From: Halomonas sp. ML-15
GTDB lineage: Bacteria; Pseudomonadota; Gammaproteobacteria; Pseudomonadales; Halomonadaceae
Length of the DNA stretch: 64,000 nt
Reading direction: 5' to 3'
Assembly (NCBI RefSeq): GCF_014779595.1
Contig: NZ_JACXZT010000002.1
Span: 310,001 to 374,000, forward strand
The stretch's first letter is position 1; the number at the start of each line of letters is the position of its first letter. Position numbers and translations under genes: made by a program. Under the pieces are notes generated by a model. The model saw only the letters and a list, made by a program, of their open reading frames with translations. It was not told the DNA's origin and did not search any database. This document shows positions 29,368-36,659 of the stretch, one piece after another.

Positions 29368-30297
29368 CTAGGTGCGGCCCGGTGGCTGGAAGCCCACCCC
29401 GGGGTGGTCGTGACAGTGCTGGATACGCTCGCGGATATTGGCGACCAGATGGTCGACCAGCAATCTGACCTTGGGTGAGAGGTGCCTATGTCGCGGGTAG
29501 ACTGCCCATACGGCGGTATCGGTATGCTGAAAAGCGTCGAGCACCGCGACCAGCTCCCCCGACTGCAGGTAGGGCTCCACGTAGTAGTCTGGCAGCTGCG
29601 CGAGCCCCAGACCCTTGAGCGCTGCATCGAGCAGCGCTGGCCCTGAGTTGGCCTGCCAGCGCCCCTGAACCCTGACCTCACGGCGCGAACCGCGCACATC
29701 GAACAGCCAGAAATCCCGTGAACCGAGCAGGCAGCGATGGCTGGCCAGCTCGGCCAGGGAGTGGGGACGAGCATGCTGTTCGAAATAGGCCTGCGAGCCG
29801 ACCACGTATTCGCGGCGTTCGCACAGTCGGCGTGCGATCAGCGTCGAGTCCTTGAGCACCCCCATGCGGATGGCGATGTCATAGCCCTCGTCGATCAGCT
29901 CCACCTGGCGGTTGGTGAAGTGCATGTAGACTTCAAGCTGCGGGTACAGACACTGGAAGTCGTTGACCAGCGGAGCCACGAAGCGCTCACCGAAGGTCGT
30001 GGCTGAGGTCAGCTTGAGGATACCCTTGGGACGCCGCTGGAGATCGTCGATGGCGGCCTCGGCCTCGCGAAAGCCGTCAAACAGATGGTGACAATGCTCA
30101 TAGTAGAGCGCGCCGGCATCGGTCAGGCGGATCTGGCGAGTGGTGCGGTAGAGCAATTGGGTGCCGAGCTGGTTCTCCAGTTGCCCCACCAGGCGGCTGA
30201 CGTGGGAGTTGGATACCTTCAGGTGGCGTGCAGCGGCGGAAAAGGTCCCCAGCCGTACGACCTCGATAAAGGCCTCGATGCGATCCCAGCGTTGCAT
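29368..30297 (-). CDS. LysR-family regulator divergent from formaldehyde dehydrogenase
   Basis: A 309-residue LTTR: HTH at GTFSAAARHLKVSNSHVSRL (about residues 17-36), then an effector domain of the PBP2_CrgA/DsdC-like type with LKLTSATTFGERFVAPLV. It is transcribed away from frmA, and a perfect inverted repeat with LysR-box geometry lies 20 bases upstream of its start. This suggests autoregulation and control of the frmA-fghA genes, perhaps in response to formaldehyde or its glutathione adduct; the effector is inference. Confidence 0.88.
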   Translation of the reverse strand: MQRWDRIEAFIEVVRLGTFSAAARHLKVSNSHVSRLVGQLENQLGTQLLYRTTRQIRLTDAGALYYEHCHHLFDGFREAEAAIDDLQRRPKGILKLTSATTFGERFVAPLVNDFQCLYPQLEVYMHFTNRQVELIDEGYDIAIRMGVLKDSTLIARRLCERREYVVGSQAYFEQHARPHSLAELASHRCLLGSRDFWLFDVRGSRREVRVQGRWQANSGPALLDAALKGLGLAQLPDYYVEPYLQSGELVAVLDAFQHTDTAVWAVYPRHRHLSPKVRLLVDHLVANIRERIQHCHDHPGVGFQPPGRT

Positions 30298-30316
30298 GGC
30301 GGTGGTTTCCCCGTCG

Positions 30317-30340
30317 GATTATTGCTTAGTGACAATAATC
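30317..30340. promoter_or_regulatory. LysR-type operator between the regulator and frmA
   Basis: GATTATTG (30317-30324) and CAATAATC (30333-30340) are perfect inverted arms with an eight-base spacer, containing the T-N11-A core of LTTR boxes. The site is 20 bases from the LysR start and 120 from frmA. Confidence 0.65.
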
Positions 30341-30456
30341 TTATGAGCCTAGCCCAGTTTATCCAAGGTGGACGCCTGACCTAGACTGACAAGACACTGG
30401 CGTGGTGCGAGGCAGTCGCCGGCGCACGCCTTGATGCATGGGTCTACAGGAGTTAG

Positions 30457-31569
<1,113 letters not shown>

Positions 31570-31581
31570 TCGCGTCCTCTC

Positions 31582-31605
31582 CCTGGCCACCTTGCGGTGG
31601 CCGGG
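31582..31605 (+). other. Hairpin between frmA and fghA
   Basis: CCTGGCCACC (31582-31591) and GGTGGCCGGG (31596-31605) form a ten-pair stem (one U-G) with a four-base loop. No U-run follows, so it may stabilise or partly attenuate the transcript. Confidence 0.45.
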
Positions 31606-31631
31606 GTGATGGGACTTGAGGAGAACGACCC

Positions 31632-32489
31632 ATGACCATGAGTGAACAGCTGGAGCTGGTGTCGGCCAACAAGTCGTTTGGCGGCTGGCTGAAGCGCTAC
31701 AAGCACCACTCTCGGGCGCTGGACTGCGAGATGATCTTCGCCATCTATCTGCCGCCCCAAGCCGAGAATGAGCGGGTGCCGCTGCTGTGGTGGCTGTCCG
31801 GGCTGACCTGCAACGACGAGAACTTCATGCAGAAGGCCGGCGCCCAGCGGCTTGCCGCCGAGCTGGGGATCGCCATTGTCTGCCCCGATACCAGCCCGCG
31901 GGGAACGGATCTGCCGGGTGAGCACGATAGCTACGACTTCGGCTCCGGCGCTGGCTTCTATGTCAACGCCACCCAGGAGCCCTGGTCGAAGCACTATCGC
32001 ATGTACGATTACGTCTCCGAGGAGCTGCCCTCGGTGGTGCGCCAGCACTTCCCGGTCAACGGCCGCGAGGCGATCAGCGGGCACTCCATGGGTGGCCACG
32101 GGGCGCTGGTGCTGTCGCTGCGTCGGCCAGGCCATTATACGTCGGTGTCGGCTTTCGCGCCGGTCGTCAACCCTACCACTTGCCCGTGGGGCAAGAAGGC
32201 CTTCAGCAACTACCTGGGCGACGATGCCGGTGCCTGGACCCAGTACGATGCCTGTGAGCTGGTGGCCAAGGGCGCTTCGCGCCAGCCGCTCTTCATCGAC
32301 CAGGGCGAGGCCGACAATTTCCTTGAGGAGCAGCTGCGTCCGGAGCGTCTGGAAGCGGTCTGCGCCGAGCATGACCATCCGCTGACCCTGCGTCGCCAGC
32401 CGGGCTACGACCACAGCTACTTCTTCATCGCCTCCTTCATCGAGGACCACCTGCGCTATCACGCCGAGCACCTGTTCAAGAAACGCTAA
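31632..32489 (+). CDS. fghA: S-formylglutathione hydrolase
   Basis: Serine esterase that hydrolyses S-formylglutathione to formate and glutathione. The 285-residue alpha/beta hydrolase has the nucleophile elbow GHSMGGHGAL (Ser at about 149), the early blocks LDCEMIFAIYLPP and LLWWLSGLTCNDENFM, and the C-terminal catalytic His in GYDHSYFF. It follows frmA by 62 bases. Formate is then handled by the NAD-linked formate dehydrogenase at 51398-56265, completing the route to CO2. Confidence 0.96.
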   Translation: MTMSEQLELVSANKSFGGWLKRYKHHSRALDCEMIFAIYLPPQAENERVPLLWWLSGLTCNDENFMQKAGAQRLAAELGIAIVCPDTSPRGTDLPGEHDSYDFGSGAGFYVNATQEPWSKHYRMYDYVSEELPSVVRQHFPVNGREAISGHSMGGHGALVLSLRRPGHYTSVSAFAPVVNPTTCPWGKKAFSNYLGDDAGAWTQYDACELVAKGASRQPLFIDQGEADNFLEEQLRPERLEAVCAEHDHPLTLRRQPGYDHSYFFIASFIEDHLRYHAEHLFKKR

Positions 32490-32531
32490 ACGCTACATGG
32501 CCGATGGCAGGCAATTTCCGTATGAAAGCCG

Positions 32532-32562
32532 AACGACGCCGCTGCTTCGCAGTGGCGTCGTT
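32532..32562 (+). terminator. Terminator-like hairpin after fghA
   Basis: AACGACGCC (32532-32540) and GGCGTCGTT (32554-32562) pair perfectly, and the inner GCTGC/GCAGT extends the stem around a TTC loop. The following GGTTGG is a poor U-run. It closes the frmA-fghA unit. The remaining gap to gbdR has no gene. Confidence 0.6.
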
Positions 32563-32603
32563 GGTTGGCAAACGGCGATGAACACGACCTCGGCATGCCG
32601 GTG

Positions 32604-32714
32604 TGCGACACGATTGTCGCAAATTACTGCATCTCGGCGATCCGATAGGCAAATTTGAGCTGTGTCAGCGTCGATGCGCGATTACATTGCCGGGAGACAT
32701 AGCTATTTGCGACA
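32604..32714 (+). promoter_or_regulatory. TGCGACA/TGTCGCA repeats upstream of gbdR
   Basis: TGCGACA (32604-32610) and TGTCGCA (32615-32621) form a palindrome with a four-base centre, and a third copy, TGCGACA, lies at 32708-32714. A further TGTCGCA occurs near 61761 between gbcA and gbcB. The pattern suggests binding sites for GbdR or another betaine-pathway regulator; I have not matched it to a published consensus. Confidence 0.4.
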
Positions 32715-32798
32715 TGCAAGCAGCAACACCTAATAACGATAACAGTGGTCGGCGGTGCTACCGGCGGCCTCCCTATGCCAACCGTGCTGGAGTGACCC

Positions 32799-33914
32799 AT
32801 GACACTCTCTCCCCAGACTGCCCGCCCCCCTGATGCCCCTCAGACGCTGGGTTTTCTACTGCTGGACAACTTCACCCTGATTTCGCTGGCCTCGGCCATC
32901 GAACCGCTACGTATGGCCAATCAGTTGGCGGGCCGCGAACTCTACTGCTGGTACACACTGAGCCACGACGGTGGGCCGGTGCGCGCCAGTGACGGTCTGC
33001 AGGTGACGCCGGATGCTGCTACCAGCACGCCGCTGTCTCTCGATATGGTGATCGTCTGCGGCGGGGTCGGGCCGAACCGCAGCGTGCAGCGCGAGCATGT
33101 CCAATGGCTGCAGTCCCAGGCCCGCCAATCGCGGCGCCTCGGCTCGGTGTGTACCGGTAGTTGGGCGCTGGCCCGCGCGGGTCTGCTCGACGGTTACGAG
33201 ACCAGTATCCACTGGGAGTGCCTGGCGGCCATGCAGGAGGCATTCCCACGGGTTGCGTTGACCACGCGGCTGTTCTCCATCGACCGTGACCGGGCGACTG
33301 CCTCGGGTGGCACCGCGCCCCTGGATATGATGCTCAATCTGATCGGGCGCGATCACGGCCGTGAGCTCTCCGCCGGTATCTCGGAGATGTTCATCTGCGA
33401 CCGGGTACGCAATGAGCAGGATCAGCAGCGTGTGCCCCTCAAGCATGTACTAGGGACCACCCAGCCCAAGCTGCTGGAGATCGTCGCCCTGATGGAGGCC
33501 AATCTCGAGGAGCCCATCGGCCTAGACGAGCTGGCGAATTACGTTGATGTGTCGCGTCGCCAGTTGGAGCGACTGTTCCAGAAGTACCTGCACTGCTCGC
33601 CGTCGCGCTACTACCTCAAGCTGCGCCTTACCCGTGCACGACAGCTGCTCAAGCAGACGCCAATGTCGATCATCGAAGTGGCCTCGGCGTGTGGTTTCGT
33701 CTCTACGCCACACTTCTCCAAATGCTACCGTGAGTACTTTGGCATGCCGCCGAGGGATGAGCGGTTGGGGGCTTCGCGTCCCGGACAGCGCGTGGAGGTC
33801 GCCGTGTCGAGCCCTGTCGCTGAGGGAGAGCTGTCCCAGGAACTGGTGTCGAGTGCCGTGCTGGCGCTGGCCCAGGCGCGTGGTGAACCGACCTATGCTA
33901 GCGTGCCGCTCTAG
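32799..33914 (+). CDS. gbdR: GbdR-like AraC-family regulator of betaine catabolism
   Basis: A 371-residue regulator with an N-terminal DJ-1/PfpI-like sensor domain (LGFLLLDNFTLISLASAIEP, then VIVCGGVG and SVCTGSWALARAG) and a C-terminal AraC domain with two HTH motifs (IGLDELANYVDVSRRQLERL and MSIIEVASACGFVSTPHFSK). In Pseudomonas GbdR senses glycine betaine and dimethylglycine and activates gbcAB and dgcAB; the domain layout and location beside the dgc operon support the same role. Other GlxA-family regulators (carnitine, choline) have the same architecture, so the name is likely but not certain. ATG 32799 follows GGAGTGACC. Confidence 0.8.
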   Translation: MTLSPQTARPPDAPQTLGFLLLDNFTLISLASAIEPLRMANQLAGRELYCWYTLSHDGGPVRASDGLQVTPDAATSTPLSLDMVIVCGGVGPNRSVQREHVQWLQSQARQSRRLGSVCTGSWALARAGLLDGYETSIHWECLAAMQEAFPRVALTTRLFSIDRDRATASGGTAPLDMMLNLIGRDHGRELSAGISEMFICDRVRNEQDQQRVPLKHVLGTTQPKLLEIVALMEANLEEPIGLDELANYVDVSRRQLERLFQKYLHCSPSRYYLKLRLTRARQLLKQTPMSIIEVASACGFVSTPHFSKCYREYFGMPPRDERLGASRPGQRVEVAVSSPVAEGELSQELVSSAVLALAQARGEPTYASVPL

Positions 33915-33945
33915 GCGTATCCTGCTCCCTTCCGTTGCGTTGAGT

Positions 33946-33970
33946 GCGCGCCCCGATTATCGGGGCGCGC
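33946..33970 (+). terminator. Terminator hairpin after gbdR
   Basis: GCGCGCCCCGA (33946-33956) and TCGGGGCGCGC (33960-33970) form a perfect 11-base stem with a TTA loop, followed by TTGTTAT. Strong stem, short U-tract. It separates gbdR from mtgA. Confidence 0.75.
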
Positions 33971-34033
33971 TTGTTATACTGCCGGTATTCGCTATCCCAG
34001 GCGCGCGGCGCCACCGACCCGAGGAGCTCAGCT

Positions 34034-34753
34034 ATGGCCCAGGCCTGGCGACACCGAGTCTCGCTACGCGGCGTGCTGCGTGGTCTGCTGTATGCCGTGG
34101 TCGGATTCGTCGTCCTCTCGGTGCTGCTGGTACTGCTGTTCCGCGTGGTGCCGGTATTTGGCTCGATGGTGATGATGGAGCGCAAGGTCGAGTCCTGGGT
34201 GGCCCGCGAGCCGATCCGCATCGAGCACCAGTGGCGGGCCTGGGGCGAGCTCTCGGAGCATGCCAAGCTGGCGGTGATCGCCGCCGAGGACCAGCGTTTT
34301 CCCCATCACCGCGGCTTCGATGTCGACGAGATGCGCCGCGCCTGGGAGGCCAGCCGCGAGGGCGGCCGCCTGCGCGGTGCCAGCACCATCAGCCAGCAGA
34401 CCGCCAAGAACCTCTTCCTGTGGACCGGGCGCAGTTGGATGCGCAAGGGACTCGAGGCGTGGTTCACGCTGCTGATCGAAACTCTCTGGCCCAAGGAGCG
34501 CATCCTCGAGGTCTATCTCAATATCGCTGAATGGGATAGCGGCGTATTCGGCCTTGAAGCAGCCGCTCAGCACTACTTCGGCGTCTCTGCCAGCCAACTC
34601 AATGCCCATCAGGCCAGCCGCCTGGCGGCGATTCTGCCCAGTCCGCGCAACTGGAGCGCCTCGCAGCCCAGCGCCCACGTCGAGCGGCGCAGCGCCTGGA
34701 TTCGCCAGCAGATGAACAACCTCGGCGGCACCGGCTACCTGCAGCAGCTCTGA
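34034..34753 (+). CDS. mtgA: Monofunctional biosynthetic peptidoglycan transglycosylase
   Basis: Polymerises lipid II into glycan strands; inner-membrane anchored with the GT51 domain in the periplasm. The 239-residue protein has one N-terminal membrane helix (about residues 16-38), then the GT51 motifs VIAAEDQRFPHHRGFD (catalytic Glu), GASTISQQTAKNLFLW, KGLEAWFTLLIE, KERILEVYLNIAEW and FGLEAAAQHYFG. ATG 34034 is preceded by GAGGAG. It is a housekeeping gene placed between gbdR and the dimethylglycine demethylase operon, with terminators on both sides, so it is probably not part of betaine metabolism. Confidence 0.95.
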   Translation: MAQAWRHRVSLRGVLRGLLYAVVGFVVLSVLLVLLFRVVPVFGSMVMMERKVESWVAREPIRIEHQWRAWGELSEHAKLAVIAAEDQRFPHHRGFDVDEMRRAWEASREGGRLRGASTISQQTAKNLFLWTGRSWMRKGLEAWFTLLIETLWPKERILEVYLNIAEWDSGVFGLEAAAQHYFGVSASQLNAHQASRLAAILPSPRNWSASQPSAHVERRSAWIRQQMNNLGGTGYLQQL

Positions 34754-34755
34754 GA

Positions 34756-34777
34756 GGGTGTCGATATTACGACACCC
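34756..34777 (+). terminator. Hairpin directly after mtgA
   Basis: GGGTGTCG (34756-34763) and CGACACCC (34770-34777) form a perfect eight-base stem with a six-base loop, three bases after the mtgA stop; CTTTT follows after six bases. It may terminate mtgA, but the arms also contain the TGTCG/CGACA half-site seen upstream of gbdR. Confidence 0.5.
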
Positions 34778-34876
34778 ATGACGCTTTTGGGATTTCCCTC
34801 GTCGTTTCCAAGCGACGCCCGACCCTGGGGCGGCGCTATGCTGCCGGCAAGTCAATGACACCGCCGGAGCAACCCC

Positions 34877-35854
34877 ATGACCCCCCGCGAACTGCACGAC
34901 GACGCCATCGTCATCGATGGCCTGATCATCGCCAAATGGAACCGCGAGCTGCTCGAGGATATGCGCCGCGGCGGTCTCACCGCGGCCAACTGCACCGTCT
35001 CGGTGTGGGAGGGCTTCCAGGCCACCGTCGACAACATCGTCAAGTCCAACCAGCTGATGGCCGAGTGCAGCGAGCTGGTACGCCCGGTGCGCACCACGGC
35101 GGATATCAGCCGCGCCAAGGAGGAGGGCAAGACCGGCATTATCTACGGCTTCCAGAATGCCCATGCCTTCGAGGACCAGATCGGCTATGTGGAGATCTTC
35201 AAGCAGCTCGGGGTGGGCATCGTGCAGCTTTGCTACAACACCCAGAACCTGGTGGGCACCGGCTGCTACGAGCGTGACGGCGGGCTCTCGGGCTTTGGAC
35301 GCGAGATCGTCGCCGAGATGAACCGGGTTGGCATCATGTGCGACCTCTCCCACGTCGGTGCCAAGACCTCCGAAGAGGTGATCCTCGAATCGCAGAAACC
35401 GGTCTGCTACTCCCACTGCCTGCCCTCGGGCCTCAAGGAGCACCCGCGCAACAAGTCCGATGAAGAGCTGAAGTTCATCGCCGATCACGGCGGTTTCGTC
35501 GGCGTGACCATGTTCACCCCCTTCCTGCGTGCCGGCGTCGACGCCACCATCGATGACTATGTCGAGGCCATCGAGTACGTGATGAACATCGTCGGCGAAG
35601 ACGCTATCGGTATCGGCACCGACTTCACCCAGGGCCACGGCCACGACTTCTTCGAGTGGCTGACCCACGACAAGGGCTACGCCCGCCGCCTGACCAGTTT
35701 CGGCAAGATCATCAATCCCGAGGGCATCCGCACCATCGGCGAGTTTCCCAACCTCACCGAGGCGCTGTTGAAGCGCGGCATGAGTGAGACTCAGGTGCGC
35801 AAGATCATGGGCGAGAACTGGGTGCGGGTGCTCAAGGACGTCTGGGGCGCCTGA
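34877..35854 (+). CDS. Membrane-dipeptidase-like amidohydrolase of the dimethylglycine operon
   Basis: A 325-residue protein of the renal dipeptidase (M19) family, the equivalent of the gene that begins the dgc cluster in Pseudomonas. The TIM-barrel metal ligands are only partly kept: His159 (DLSHVG), His180 (YSHCLP) and Asp249 (IGTDF) are present. The usual N-terminal His-x-Asp is Leu16-x-Ile18 and the bridging Glu is Gln93 (GFQNAH). It therefore may not be a normal di-zinc dipeptidase. ATG 34877 starts a frame that continues the cluster towards dgcA. The substrate is unknown; a role in dimethylglycine or folate-adduct processing is speculative. Confidence 0.85.
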   Translation: MTPRELHDDAIVIDGLIIAKWNRELLEDMRRGGLTAANCTVSVWEGFQATVDNIVKSNQLMAECSELVRPVRTTADISRAKEEGKTGIIYGFQNAHAFEDQIGYVEIFKQLGVGIVQLCYNTQNLVGTGCYERDGGLSGFGREIVAEMNRVGIMCDLSHVGAKTSEEVILESQKPVCYSHCLPSGLKEHPRNKSDEELKFIADHGGFVGVTMFTPFLRAGVDATIDDYVEAIEYVMNIVGEDAIGIGTDFTQGHGHDFFEWLTHDKGYARRLTSFGKIINPEGIRTIGEFPNLTEALLKRGMSETQVRKIMGENWVRVLKDVWGA

Positions 35855-35867
35855 GGCGACTCCTTAG

Positions 35868-35928
35868 CGAGGGGCGCCGGGGTCTGTCGCCGGGCCAGCC
35901 CCGCCACTATAGCCGAGGGGCGCCGGGG
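35868..35928 (+). repeat. 15-base direct repeat in the dipeptidase-DUF5943 gap
   Basis: CGAGGGGCGCCGGGG occurs at 35868-35882 and again at 35914-35928, 46 bases apart start to start. Each copy contains the palindrome GGCGCC. It lies in the 237-base gap of an otherwise tight operon. Role unknown. Confidence 0.55.
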
Positions 35929-36091
35929 GCAGGCCGAAGAGGAGGTTTGCGCCATGGATGGCGCAAGGTAGCGCCCAGGGATGGGTTCACAGCGCCTCCT
36001 CGTAGGCCTGCCGCCGGATCAGCCCCGAGCGATGCCGCCACCGACAACGGCTTCGCCACATAACAATCAGCAAGATCCGAGGAATTCGACC

Positions 36092-36637
36092 GTGACCAAA
36101 CTGGCCCCTGAACTGCCCATCGAGGTGGATAGCGAGACCGGCGTATGGACCACCGATGCGCTGCCGATGCTCTATGTGCCGCGCCACTTCTTTATCAACA
36201 ACCACACCGCCGTCGCCGACGCTCTGGGTGTGGATAAGTACGCCGAGATTCTCTACCACGCCGGCTACAAGAGCGCCTGGCACTGGTGCGAAAAGGAGGC
36301 CGAAGCGCACGGCCTGGACGGTGTGGCGGTCTTCGAGCACTACATGACGCGACTCTCGCAGCGTGGCTGGGGCAAATTCATTACCGAGGCCATCGACCTC
36401 GACGCCGGCACTGTCCGGGTGCGCCTGGAGCACAGTGCCTTCGTCTACCAGCTCGGCAAGACCGGGCACAAGGAGGAGTACATGTTCACCGGCTGGTTCG
36501 CCGGCGCCATGGACCAGATCCTCGCCGCCCGCGGTAGTGCGCTGCGCACTGTTGCCGAGCAGACCCAGAGCGCTGCAGAAGACGGCTGTGAGGTGGGCTA
36601 TTTCGAGACCAAGCCGCTGACCGGCGCTGCCCGCTAA
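36092..36637 (+). CDS. DUF5943 protein of the dimethylglycine demethylase operon
   Basis: A 181-residue cytosolic protein without signal peptide or membrane segment, matching in position and content the uncharacterised gene between the dipeptidase and dgcA in Pseudomonas. Notable features are LPMLYVPRHFFINNHTAVAD, YKSAWHWCEKEAEAHGL and FTGWFAGAMDQIL. The overall pattern recalls 4-vinyl-reductase-like (V4R) small-molecule domains, but this is a weak impression. GTG 36092 is used because GAGG lies upstream; an in-frame start at 35981 has no ribosome site. dgcA starts 22 bases downstream, so it is surely in the same operon. Confidence 0.8.
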   Translation: MTKLAPELPIEVDSETGVWTTDALPMLYVPRHFFINNHTAVADALGVDKYAEILYHAGYKSAWHWCEKEAEAHGLDGVAVFEHYMTRLSQRGWGKFITEAIDLDAGTVRVRLEHSAFVYQLGKTGHKEEYMFTGWFAGAMDQILAARGSALRTVAEQTQSAAEDGCEVGYFETKPLTGAAR

Positions 36638-36659
36638 TCTCGGGTACGAGGAGACAACC

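Noticed and set aside
34034-34753. mtgA as part of the betaine regulon
   Set aside because: Hairpins lie on both sides, and the product is a housekeeping cell-wall enzyme; adjacency alone is not evidence.
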